From Chloroflexota bacterium (lineage in GTDB: Bacteria > Chloroflexota > Dehalococcoidia > SZUA-161 > JAUWZY01): a DNA stretch of 12,420 nucleotides. Of this stretch, positions 1-6,815 are shown one piece after another; within the stretch, counting starts at the first letter, position 1; the number at the start of each line of letters is the position of its first letter. Where the stretch lies: assembly GCA_030615045.1 (NCBI GenBank), contig JAUWZY010000019.1, forward strand, positions 1 to 12,420, written 5' to 3'. The notes under the pieces were generated by a model. It saw only the letters and a list, made by a program, of their open reading frames with translations. It was not told the DNA's origin and ran no database searches. Position numbers and translations under genes: made by a program.

Positions 1-294
1 AGTTTTCGCCCCTTCCCCGGCGCTGCCGTGGCTGAGGCGCTTCGAGGAAGGGAGGCAGTGGCCGTGTTGGAGCGCTCAAGCTGCTTTGGGGGTGAGGGCA
101 GTCCTGTTTTTGTCGAGGTTTGCACCGCTCTATCTCGCCGCGGTGTCTCGCCGAAGCTGGTCAATTATATCTATGGCATAGGAGGGCGAGATACGGTGCC
201 TGCCGAGTTCTGCCAGGTTTACCGCGACCTGCTCCAGATCGTGGCCAGCGGGGACGCCGAGCCCGTTTTTCGCTATCTGGGGTTGCGTGAGTAG
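1..294 (+). CDS. porA: 2-oxoacid (pyruvate):ferredoxin oxidoreductase alpha subunit, C-terminal part
   Basis: The frame is open from base 1, so the gene begins upstream; 97 C-terminal residues are seen, ending at TAG 292-294. The segment starts SFRPFPG, then has LRGREAVAVLERSSCFGGEG, VFVEVCTAL and KLVNYIYGIGGRD. These are typical of the C-terminal domain of PorA-type subunits, where 'VAVLdR..sFG..G' and 'YIYGLGGRD' are family hallmarks. The alpha subunit works with the TPP-binding beta subunit to decarboxylate a 2-oxoacid, normally pyruvate, to acyl-CoA with electrons going to ferredoxin in the cytoplasm. porB follows after 52 bp on the same strand, so the two form one operon. ATG or GTG codons inside this piece are internal residues, not starts. 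The substrate could also be another 2-oxoacid (VOR or KOR type); this fragment cannot decide. Confidence 0.88.
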   Translation, partial: SFRPFPGAAVAEALRGREAVAVLERSSCFGGEGSPVFVEVCTALSRRGVSPKLVNYIYGIGGRDTVPAEFCQVYRDLLQIVASGDAEPVFRYLGLRE

Positions 295-346
295 GACTCT
301 TGATAAGTAAGACTGAGTTGGTATTGTTGCAAAGGAGGAGACGGCG

Positions 347-1273
347 ATGGTGCTGAGATTGAGTGACATTTGTGACCAAGAGGACTCTCTGGCACCGGGG
401 CATCGAGCCTGCCTCGGCTGTGCCGAGCCGGTCATAGTGCGCCAGATACTGCACGCCATCGATAAGCCGGTGGTGGTGGCGAGTCCCACCGGCTGTCTGG
501 AGATCATAACCTCGCCCTTTCCCTTCACCTCATGGCGTGTCCCCTGGATTCACGTCGCCTTCGAGAATGTAGCATCGGTATTATCCGGCGTTGAAGCAGC
601 CTATCACGTTCTGAGCAAAAAAGGCAAGATCGAGGAGCGCGATATCAGATTTATCGCGTTCGCTGGTGACGGGGCTACTTATGATATCGGGCTTCAATTC
701 ATAAGTGGGGCTATGGAGCGGGGCCATAGATTCATCTATGTTTGCCTCAACAATGAGGCTTATATGAACACTGGGATTCAGCGCAGCAGCGCCACCCCTT
801 TTGGCGCTTGGACCACCACTATCCCGGTGGGCGAAGTCATCCCCGGGAAAATACAGCATCGCAAAGATCTCACTGCGATAATCGCAGCCCACAACATTCC
901 CTATGTTGCTCAGGCAGCGCCCCATGCTTGGCGCGACATGATGGCCAAGGCCCAGAAAGCAGCTGCGGCCGATGGGCCCTCCTTTATCAACGTCTTAAGT
1001 CCTTGTCCCCGAGGCTGGCGCTATGAGCCAAGCGAGACCATCACCCTCTCTCGGCTGGCTGCGGAAACCTGCATGTGGCCGCTTTTCGAGATCGAGAACG
1101 GCGACTGCAGACTGACCGCAACGCCAGGGGAGAAGAGGCCGGTTACCGATTGGCTCAAAACTCAGGGCAGGTTTGCACACCTGCTTCGCCCCGAGAATAG
1201 CGAGGTTGTCGCCGAGCTTCAGGCATGGGTCGATCGAGAATGGGATAAGTTACTTAAGCGGTGTGTCAGTTGA
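347..1273 (+). CDS. porB: 2-oxoacid (pyruvate):ferredoxin oxidoreductase beta subunit
   Basis: This 308-residue protein has the usual PorB length. The TPP/Mg site shows GDG at 108-110 followed by LNNEAYMNTG at 134-143. Iron-sulfur ligands fit the PFOR pattern C-x2-C-x24-C plus a distant Cys: C22, C25, C50 and C220 (SPCPRGW). The subunit binds TPP and the [4Fe-4S] cluster nearest to it, and with PorA oxidatively decarboxylates the 2-oxoacid to acyl-CoA, reducing ferredoxin. The start ATG at 347 is preceded by a strong Shine-Dalgarno, AAAGGAGG at 331-338, with 8 bases between. Gamma and delta subunits are not visible and presumably lie upstream of the window. Pyruvate is the likeliest substrate, but this is inferred from the family rather than shown by a diagnostic residue. 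Such enzymes are oxygen-sensitive and point to an anaerobic lifestyle. Confidence 0.92.
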   Translation: MVLRLSDICDQEDSLAPGHRACLGCAEPVIVRQILHAIDKPVVVASPTGCLEIITSPFPFTSWRVPWIHVAFENVASVLSGVEAAYHVLSKKGKIEERDIRFIAFAGDGATYDIGLQFISGAMERGHRFIYVCLNNEAYMNTGIQRSSATPFGAWTTTIPVGEVIPGKIQHRKDLTAIIAAHNIPYVAQAAPHAWRDMMAKAQKAAAADGPSFINVLSPCPRGWRYEPSETITLSRLAAETCMWPLFEIENGDCRLTATPGEKRPVTDWLKTQGRFAHLLRPENSEVVAELQAWVDREWDKLLKRCVS

Positions 1274-1333
1274 TGGGGAAGCTGCTAAGCGGGCGATAGC
1301 TAGCACATTGAACAAGGTGCGTGGAGAGTGACA

Positions 1334-1546
1334 ATGAAAGCAATCGGCATTATCCTGATTTGTAGCGGCATCGGTATTGCCTTGGCCCAAATCATTGGAT
1401 ATCACCGGTGGGAATGGGGGCAGATGCTCAGCCTCTGGCACCATGAGGGCATAGCTTGGGTAGCGGTGGCGCTGGGATTACTATTTGTGCTTTCAGCTCG
1501 TAGGCGGAAACCGCTAAGAGCAAGTCGAGAGGGGAGTAGTAATTAG
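1334..1546 (+). CDS. small two-helix membrane protein, function unknown
   Basis: This is a 70-residue protein I do not recognise. It has two hydrophobic stretches, about 3-22 (IGIILICSGIGIALAQ) and 39-54 (GIAWVAVALGLLFVLS). A Trp/His-rich linker (YHRWEWGQMLSLWHHEG) joins them, and the tail is strongly basic (ARRRKPLRASRE), suggesting a hairpin in the inner membrane with a cytoplasmic C-terminus. I chose ATG 1334 over the in-frame GTG at 1328 because GGAG at 1323-1326 is spaced 7 bases from the ATG. The gene lies 60 bp behind porB on the same strand and may be co-transcribed with it. No catalytic motif is visible. The clear membrane topology and usable ribosome binding site support a real gene. 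Confidence 0.55.
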   Translation: MKAIGIILICSGIGIALAQIIGYHRWEWGQMLSLWHHEGIAWVAVALGLLFVLSARRRKPLRASREGSSN

Positions 1547-1579
1547 CCTCTGAGGCAGATAATATAGCCAAAAGTTGTT

Positions 1580-1759
1580 ATGAAAGGATATCGCACTCCA
1601 TCCTGGTTCCGTATCAAGGGCCGCCTTAAGGAGAGGCAAGCCAAGGCGCAGAGCGACAAGCCCCAGAGGGGAAGTATTCAGATGCGCAAGAGGTACGGAG
1701 CCACAAAAGCGACAGTTGAGACCGATGCCAGCAAAGGCAAGAAATTTGAGAAGAGATAG
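1580..1759 (+). CDS. possible very basic 59-residue protein, unknown
   Basis: An open frame from ATG 1580 to TAG 1757-1759 encodes 59 residues, beginning MKGYRTPSWFRIKGRLKERQ. About one third of the residues are Lys or Arg, with no hydrophobic segment, so any product would be a soluble, nucleic-acid-binding type of miniprotein. The bases before the ATG (CCAAAAGTTGTT) contain no good Shine-Dalgarno, which weakens the call. The frame sits 33 bp after the small membrane-protein gene and 29 bp before the tRNA, filling otherwise empty space. Family unknown to me; it could be a chance frame. Confidence 0.35.
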   Translation: MKGYRTPSWFRIKGRLKERQAKAQSDKPQRGSIQMRKRYGATKATVETDASKGKKFEKR

Positions 1760-1788
1760 GTAGGAAGCAACATTTTGGCTGCAAATTG

Positions 1789-1864
<76 letters not shown>

Positions 1865-1918
1865 TGGAAATCAGCTGCTATGCGGCGGATTTCGGATTGC
1901 TCGGACACCGCTCCCAGC

Positions 1919-4258
1919 TTAGGCCTTGTAAATCCTACAGGGAACGCCTCTAACGTAGGTGGCTCCGACTATGGGGTCATAGGGCGCTTCCATGGTATGT
2001 GCCAGGTTTATCACCGGCTCAAGCTTATCCCTTAAATCAGCTTTCTCTGGATAGTAATAGTGGGAATTCGCCCATACAACCTTCGAGTGAAGGTTGGGCG
2101 CCAGTTTAACCCTTCGCTTAAAGCGCTCTTTACTCTGGTAGGTTTCAATCCATACCCAATCGCCTTCGCCTACGCCCAGAGTTTTGGCGGTTTCAGGATG
2201 GATCTCGATACCAGGATGCGGCACCATCTTGCGGCGAGACGGTAAATTAAGGCCTTGCCCGTGATAAATTGCTATGTGCCTGCCATCAGTAAGGATTAGA
2301 GGGTAATCTCTTAGCACGTCACTGGAGGGATACTTCTGCTCGTAGTATGGCAGAGGCTGGTAGCCATGATCCTCAAGCATGCTGGCCCAAATTTCGCACT
2401 TCCGAGAAGGTGTATCGAAACCAGGCTTCCCATCTGGATGCAACAATCCCTTTTCATACTTTTTCTCTACCATCGGCTCCGCCACATACCCTACCTGCTT
2501 AAACTGATCAAAAGTCATATTCAACTTCTTGAGCCTGAAATCCAACAACTCCTTGTAGTTCTTAGCCGGAACCGGCGGCTCCATTCCCATTGTATCCAAA
2601 AGGTCAAAGATCATATCAAACTCATCACGGCACTCACCTAGCGGCTCTATGGCTTTCTGGCGGGCGGCAATGTAGTTGGGAAGATTCTGCCCATCAGCGA
2701 TAGCATTACACTCCAGCCATGTAGCTGGAGGCAACAAATAGTCAGCTAGGTCGGAGGTAGGTGTCTTGAAGAAATCCACCACTACGAACAGCTCGAGCTT
2801 CTTCAGAACATCTATAGTCCGCAAGGTATCCTCGAAATTAATTGCCGCATTGCTTGAGGTCCAAAATGCCTTGACCCACCCCTTTTCCATAAGCTTGAAG
2901 AACGTTGGGGGATGTGGTTTTGACCGACTTGACTTAGGGCCAGCTAAAAGCGGGAACTCCGCTGCCCCTATCGTCTTTTCCTCGGCCTCTGGTGAGCAGC
3001 GCAAGGTCTTTCTGAATTCAAGGTAACCGGCTGCCGGGTAGCGGGAAAAGACATTCCCTCCTTTAACATCGAGATTCCCGGTAATCGTTATCAGTATGCT
3101 GAGCGCGCGCGACGTTTGTATCGAGTTAGTATTCATGGCGATTCCCATATGGGTCATAAGGGCTGCTGGCCTATTCGTGGCATACATCCTCGCCGCTTCG
3201 ATTACCTGTTCCTTCGGCACCCAGGTGATCTCTTCCACTCTTTCCGGGGAGTACTCTTCAACCTTTGCCATCAACCTTTGCCACACAGTCTCACATGCGA
3301 CCTCCTCGCCATTGACCAGCCTAACCTTATAAGCCCCTGTGAGCGCGGGCTTGACATCGGCAGCCTTGTAGCCCATGGTCGAGCTATCATAAACCGCAGG
3401 AGCATTTGATTTAGCGTCCCAAGCCACGAAATTGCCTAAGCTTCCGCCACCCACGATGTCGGCCTCCCTGAGAGACCTTCCCACGTCTGTCCTGATCAAG
3501 AAAGGGGCATTTGTCCAGTTCTCCACGAAAAAGCGATCATAAAGACCTTCCTTTATGATAACGTTTAGCCAGCCCAGGGCTAAGGCATCATCTGTTGCTG
3601 GCTTCACCCGCAGCCAGGAATCAGCCCTCGCTGCAAGCTGGTTACGCCTGGGGTCGATGACTATCAGCTTTGAACCCTTGGCCTTGCCCTGGAGTATTCG
3701 CCAGGCCTTGGGCGGGAAGCTCGCCAGTGGATTATGTCCCCAAAGCACCACGCACCTGCTATCTCTGAAATCAGTAGCGATCTGTTCGGACTTCACTATC
3801 TCCCCGTATGTCATTGAGTCAGCCATGATATGCGGGGTCCAGCAGTAGTGAGAATCAAGCGTAAACGCCTGCGGGCTGTTTATCGCTTTGAGGAACATAA
3901 GATAGGGGATAACGCCATTCTTGGGGTATGTCCCCCACCCCAAGACTATGGTCTCTGGGCCGTGTTGCTCGGTAATCTCCTTAAGCTTCGCCCCGATTTC
4001 ATCCAATGCCTGAGCCCAGGATATCCTCTCCCACCTTCCCTCACCGCGCTCTCCAGCCCGCTTTAACGGGTATAGGACGCGCTCAGGGTGATAAACGAGC
4101 TCACCGTATGTAACGCCCTTCACACATAGTGCGCCATCGGTGTTGGGGTCGTCAGAATTACCCCTGATCTTAGTTACTTTCCCATCCTCGACGTGTACTA
4201 ATACGCCGCACTCACTCATACACCCTTGACAAATGGTTCTAACCACTTTCTCAGCCAT
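1919..4258 (-). CDS. solitary molybdopterin oxidoreductase, DMSO reductase superfamily
   Basis: This protein has 779 residues counted from ATG 4258. That start is preferred over the ATG at 4273, because GGAAGGAG lies between the two at proper distance from 4258. The N-terminus carries a [4Fe-4S] motif C10-x2-C13-x3-C17-x27-C45, followed by the molybdenum-bis-MGD core. SHYCWTPHI places a likely Mo-ligand cysteine at 139; WGHNPLASFP and IVIDPRRNQLA are dinucleotide-binding signatures. The C-terminal part (from about 660) is the MGD-binding domain. There is no Tat signal, so the enzyme is probably cytoplasmic. No iron-sulfur, membrane-anchor or chaperone gene is adjacent. It resembles the formate dehydrogenase, polysulfide-reductase and acetylene-hydratase branches. 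Acetylene hydratase's catalytic Asp, next to its second cluster Cys, is replaced by Met14, so that reaction is unlikely. The substrate is unknown. The gene is bracketed by tRNA-derived repeats. Confidence 0.85.
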   Translation of the reverse strand: MAEKVVRTICQGCMSECGVLVHVEDGKVTKIRGNSDDPNTDGALCVKGVTYGELVYHPERVLYPLKRAGERGEGRWERISWAQALDEIGAKLKEITEQHGPETIVLGWGTYPKNGVIPYLMFLKAINSPQAFTLDSHYCWTPHIMADSMTYGEIVKSEQIATDFRDSRCVVLWGHNPLASFPPKAWRILQGKAKGSKLIVIDPRRNQLAARADSWLRVKPATDDALALGWLNVIIKEGLYDRFFVENWTNAPFLIRTDVGRSLREADIVGGGSLGNFVAWDAKSNAPAVYDSSTMGYKAADVKPALTGAYKVRLVNGEEVACETVWQRLMAKVEEYSPERVEEITWVPKEQVIEAARMYATNRPAALMTHMGIAMNTNSIQTSRALSILITITGNLDVKGGNVFSRYPAAGYLEFRKTLRCSPEAEEKTIGAAEFPLLAGPKSSRSKPHPPTFFKLMEKGWVKAFWTSSNAAINFEDTLRTIDVLKKLELFVVVDFFKTPTSDLADYLLPPATWLECNAIADGQNLPNYIAARQKAIEPLGECRDEFDMIFDLLDTMGMEPPVPAKNYKELLDFRLKKLNMTFDQFKQVGYVAEPMVEKKYEKGLLHPDGKPGFDTPSRKCEIWASMLEDHGYQPLPYYEQKYPSSDVLRDYPLILTDGRHIAIYHGQGLNLPSRRKMVPHPGIEIHPETAKTLGVGEGDWVWIETYQSKERFKRRVKLAPNLHSKVVWANSHYYYPEKADLRDKLEPVINLAHTMEAPYDPIVGATYVRGVPCRIYKA

Positions 4259-4334
4259 AGCTCTCCTTCCCATTACTTGTCCTTGTCTTTATTGCAATTC
4301 CTTCCCCTGAGTGGGGATAGATACGCTGACCCGT

Positions 4335-4377
4335 TTTAGCACCACGAGGTCGGAGGTTCAAATCCTCTTGCCCCGAC
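4335..4377 (+). pseudogene. tRNA-Pro 3'-half fragment (att-like repeat)
   Basis: Positions 4341-4377 match 1826-1862 of the intact tRNA-Pro except for C/T at 4345 and T/C at 4369. The copy includes the 3' anticodon-stem strand, variable loop, complete T arm (GGAGG/TTCAAAT/CCTCT) and 3' acceptor strand TGCCCCG. Bases 4335-4340 match the anticodon loop only partly. No D arm, 5' anticodon strand or fully complementary 5' acceptor strand is present upstream, so it cannot fold into a functional tRNA. It ends three bases before the stop codon of the minus-strand greA-like gene (4381-4383). Confidence 0.8.
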
Positions 4378-4380
4378 TGT

Positions 4381-5184
4381 CTAACGCTTTATCTCCTCAA
4401 TTCGATAGTGCAGCGTCCCAATGGGCGCAGCCACCTCTATCACCTCTCCCCTTCTTCGGCCGAAAAGCGCTTTTCCCGTTGGGGAGGCTACGGAGAGCTT
4501 GCCCAGCGTTGGGTCGGCTTCACTGGGGTTGACCAAGGTGCAACGCATTTCCTCCCCAGAATCGAGGTGGCGCAGGGTTATGTTGCAGCCGATCCCGACC
4601 TCCAAGGTATCCAGCGCCATCTCATCGAGGACCGTAGCTGCCTTAAGGGCAGCCTCCAGATCTCTGATTCGAGCCTCAATTTGACCCTGCCGTTCTTTAG
4701 TCGCTTCCAAGGGAGCGTTCTCCCGGAAGTCCTTATCGGCAGCAGCTTGCTGCAGTTCCTGAGCCAGACGCGGTCGTTCCCCTTTAAGCGAGGACAACTC
4801 CGACTCCAGGGCAGCATAGCCCTGGGAGGTGAGAGTCACTAGCGTGGCCCCACCGGTCTTCCGCTTAGACTGTGCGCCTTTCTTCACTGAACCTGACCCC
4901 GACCGAAGATGAACCCCGAGGTTGGCTTTGGTTAGCCCTTCTTTCTTGGCATAGCTGAGGAAGTTCTTAACCGGCTCGAGTCTCTTTGCTGCCGCGGCGC
5001 CGGAGCCCAGCCCCTCGGCGTAATCAGCTATCTCTTGGGCGCTGAACTCGGCAACAGATCTGTCGCCACCACACCAGCGAACAAACCGGTTAAGCTCTTG
5101 CTGGCTCTCCTGCCTTAGCTCTGGGGACAAGGTGGCAAGAAAGCGAGTCGCCACTTCAGTTAAGCTTGATTCTTGTTGACTCAT
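4381..5184 (-). CDS. greA: GreA/GreB-type transcript cleavage factor with extra N-terminal SAM-like domain
   Basis: The protein has 267 residues, against about 158 for ordinary GreA. Residues 1-95 are helical and resemble the SAM-like core-binding domain of tyrosine recombinases (FVRWCGGDRSVAEFSAQEIADY, then VKNFLSYAKKEGL). A basic linker (about 96-113) follows. Residues 115-190 form the GreA coiled coil, whose tip DFRENA (D152, E155, N156) retains the two acidic residues that hold the catalytic Mg in the RNA polymerase active site. Residues 191-267 are the FKBP-like domain, with LSVASPTGKALFGRRRGEV. The expected role is rescue of backtracked RNA polymerase by stimulating transcript cleavage. 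No catalytic recombinase residues exist, so it is not an integrase. It lies 31 bp behind the asparagine-synthase-like gene and is probably co-transcribed. The Shine-Dalgarno is weak (TGGA). Confidence 0.85.
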   Translation of the reverse strand: MSQQESSLTEVATRFLATLSPELRQESQQELNRFVRWCGGDRSVAEFSAQEIADYAEGLGSGAAAAKRLEPVKNFLSYAKKEGLTKANLGVHLRSGSGSVKKGAQSKRKTGGATLVTLTSQGYAALESELSSLKGERPRLAQELQQAAADKDFRENAPLEATKERQGQIEARIRDLEAALKAATVLDEMALDTLEVGIGCNITLRHLDSGEEMRCTLVNPSEADPTLGKLSVASPTGKALFGRRRGEVIEVAAPIGTLHYRIEEIKR

Positions 5185-5215
5185 GATTCCATTTTAAGCG
5201 TTAGCCCTTTTTCTG

Positions 5216-6160
5216 TCAATCGAGGTTGGGCAGAAAAGGCCCAGAGGCGCCACATATGGGGCAGTAACCGGGCTCAGGGGCAGCGGCGCCACAGCAGGGG
5301 CAGCGCTCCTCACCTTCCTTGGCTAATGGCACCTCACCCACTACCTCCCGATATATCTCATAGTAGAAAAGGTGCTCTTTGTTTATGAACCTTATCCCAT
5401 ATTCCCGCTTCTTGACCTCGAAATCGGAAACCTGGGCGCTTATCAGCTGCCTGAGTTCAGAAGTCCCCGAGCCATGCTCAATCGGTGTCTTCTCCCGCCA
5501 GATTATTTGCCGGGGTAAGCGTGTTTCGAACGCTTTGCGCAGAATCCACTTCCCCCATATCTTTCCCCTTTCATCGGCCACCTTCCAATGGGGGTCGATT
5601 TCCAGGGCCAAGGCTATGAATTCTCTATCCAGATAGGGTTGCTTTATTTCCAGACCAAGCTCCCGGCCCAGGTGCGCAGAGGAAAAGCGCATCGTCCTGG
5701 CCAACTTGTGGATATAGCTATCCAACTGCTTGTTGTCCAATTGATGCATGTAGCTATAGCCAGCGAAGAGCTCATCGGCCCCGTCACCGGTCATGACGCT
5801 CTCGATGCCACGCTCCTGGGCCAGTTTGAGGGCAAAGTAAATGGCGATATCGTTGGGAAGGGCGAGGTCGAACGTTTTTAACACCTTTATCACCTTGGGG
5901 ATTGCTGCTATTGCCTCCTCGGCGCTGAAAAAGCTTCTATGGTGCTCCAGCCCGAGAGCGGCAGCAACTTTCATCCCATAGTCTACGTCAGGAGCATGAG
6001 CGCCTTTGAGGCCAGTGGTCAGGGCTTTGACCTCAGGAGCGAAAATGGCGAGGATGCTGGAATCAAGCCCTCCTGAGAGGAGCAAGCCCTGAGCAGGGTT
6101 TCTCTTTACCGCCTTGTTTACGCCTGCTGCCAGTTGGCGACCGATTTCTGCCATGCCCAT
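5216..6160 (-). CDS. asparagine-synthase-like PP-loop ATPase with C-terminal zinc ribbon, no glutaminase domain
   Basis: This 314-residue protein corresponds to the synthetase half of AsnB-type enzymes. The ATP pyrophosphatase loop SGGLDSS is at 29-35, and the conserved GDGADELFAGY is at 125-135; PYLDREF and an LRKAFE segment follow, as in the family. The N-terminal Ntn-type glutaminase domain of AsnB (catalytic Cys1, about 200 residues) is absent. A two-knuckle zinc ribbon, C287-P-C-C290 with C300-P-I-C303, ends the chain. The enzyme probably adenylates a carboxylate and passes it to an amine or ammonia supplied separately; the substrate is not evident and need not be aspartate. ATG 6160 is used; GGAAGGAG lies about 17 bases upstream, unusually far, and ATG 6154 is an alternative. 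It is the first gene of a unit with the GreA-like factor. Confidence 0.82.
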   Translation of the reverse strand: MGMAEIGRQLAAGVNKAVKRNPAQGLLLSGGLDSSILAIFAPEVKALTTGLKGAHAPDVDYGMKVAAALGLEHHRSFFSAEEAIAAIPKVIKVLKTFDLALPNDIAIYFALKLAQERGIESVMTGDGADELFAGYSYMHQLDNKQLDSYIHKLARTMRFSSAHLGRELGLEIKQPYLDREFIALALEIDPHWKVADERGKIWGKWILRKAFETRLPRQIIWREKTPIEHGSGTSELRQLISAQVSDFEVKKREYGIRFINKEHLFYYEIYREVVGEVPLAKEGEERCPCCGAAAPEPGYCPICGASGPFLPNLD

Positions 6161-6196
6161 TGCCGATGTATTTTGAGCTCCTTCCTTTGTTTATCG

Positions 6197-6226
6197 ATTA
6201 TAATAGGTTGTGGCTTACTTTTGCCA
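6197..6226 (-). promoter_or_regulatory. possible sigma70 promoter for the asparagine-synthase-like/greA unit
   Basis: Read on the minus strand, a perfect TATAAT lies at 6202-6197. A poor -35-like TGGCAA is at 6226-6221 with an 18-base spacer. Transcription would begin near 6190, giving a short leader that includes the GGAAGGAG ribosome binding site. The -10 is convincing, the -35 is not. Confidence 0.4.
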
Positions 6227-6246
6227 TAGCGAATAGACAACATAAC

Positions 6247-6275
6247 TTGACAGCATTCATTAATAGTGGTAAATT
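6247..6275 (+). promoter_or_regulatory. sigma70 promoter of the str/S10 ribosomal protein operon
   Basis: A consensus -35 TTGACA (6247-6252) is separated by 17 bases from TAAATT (6270-6275), a 4/6 match to the -10 consensus. The region is markedly AT-rich and lies 33 bp before the rpsL start. No other strong promoter is apparent ahead of this long operon, so it probably drives most of it. Confidence 0.65.
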
Positions 6276-6308
6276 ATAAAGCTAGTTGTTATTATTTAAG
6301 GGGGTTGC

Positions 6309-6734
6309 TTGCCTACCATCAGTCAGCTTGTGAGGAAGGGACGTAAAGGGGCGAAAAAGAAAATCAAGACGCCTGCGCTAAGCTTTTATTATAATTCGCT
6401 GAAGGGCAAGAGCGTGCGGGGCAAAAACTCGCCCCAGAAACGAGGGGTTTGCATTCAAGTGAAGACGGTGCCCCCGAAGAAGCCTAATTCCGCTCTGCGT
6501 AAGGTGGCCCGGGTGAGGCTCACCAACGGCCTGGAGGTCACTGCTTATATTCCGGGCGAGGGACATAACTTACAGGAACATTCCGTGGTGCTTGTCCGAG
6601 GTGGTCGAGTGAAGGACCTGCCTGGGGTGCGTTACCATATCGTTCGCGGCACTTTGGACACTGAGGGGGTTGCCGAGCGAAAGCAGGGTCGGAGTCGATA
6701 TGGGACCAAGAGAGCTACAGCTGTAACTAAGTAG
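6309..6734 (+). CDS. rpsL: 30S ribosomal protein S12
   Basis: The 141-residue protein is S12, part of the decoding centre of the 30S subunit. The start is TTG 6309: the next codons give PTISQLVRKG, the invariant S12 N-terminus, and AAGGGGG at 6298-6304 serves as Shine-Dalgarno. PKKPNSALRK holds K57, equivalent to E. coli K43 (Met counted). GGRVKDLPGVRYH holds K102 and D103, equivalent to K88 and the beta-methylthiolated D89. Both lysines are the wild-type, streptomycin-sensitive form. Compared with the 124-residue E. coli protein there is an insertion of about 15 residues near 25-41 (SFYYNSLKGKSVRGKN) before SPQKRGVC, plus a longer basic tail. It is the first gene of the operon; rpsG follows after 81 bp containing a hairpin. 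Confidence 0.97.
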   Translation: MPTISQLVRKGRKGAKKKIKTPALSFYYNSLKGKSVRGKNSPQKRGVCIQVKTVPPKKPNSALRKVARVRLTNGLEVTAYIPGEGHNLQEHSVVLVRGGRVKDLPGVRYHIVRGTLDTEGVAERKQGRSRYGTKRATAVTK

Positions 6735-6759
6735 TAAATCCAGTTGCAGACTTGATCAT

Positions 6760-6788
6760 AGGGCTTCTATCGAAGAATAGAAGCCTTT
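6760..6788 (+). terminator. hairpin between rpsL and rpsG, possible attenuator or processing site
   Basis: GGCTTCTAT (6762-6770) and ATAGAAGCC (6777-6785) form a perfect 9-bp stem around the loop CGAAGA. G6761-T6786 and A6760-T6787 extend it to 11 pairs. Only three T residues follow, so it would be a weak or partial terminator at most; it may equally be an RNA processing or stability element that adjusts S12 relative to S7 and EF-G. Confidence 0.4.
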
Positions 6789-6815
6789 CCGCTGAGAAGG
6801 ACATGAGGAGGGGAG

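Noticed and set aside
130..528. Minus-strand frames across porA/porB, fusA and the rpl genes (for example 130-528, 8020-8547, 11059-11622)
   Set aside because: They lie antisense to well-supported genes, have low-complexity or unfamiliar translations and no ribosome binding sites; they are shadows of GC-rich coding sequence.
4259..4273. ATG at 4273 as start of the molybdopterin oxidoreductase
   Set aside because: The five extra residues are encoded by the GGAAGGAG ribosome binding site of the ATG at 4258.
4304..4376. Second functional tRNA gene
   Set aside because: Only the 3' half matches; no D arm, no 5' anticodon strand and a poor 5' acceptor match (TGGGGAT), so no cloverleaf forms.
4341..5184. 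Integrase encoded next to the tRNA fragment
   Set aside because: The integrase-like region of the GreA-type protein is only the core-binding fold; the catalytic domain with the R...HxxR...Y residues is absent, so it cannot be the element's recombinase.
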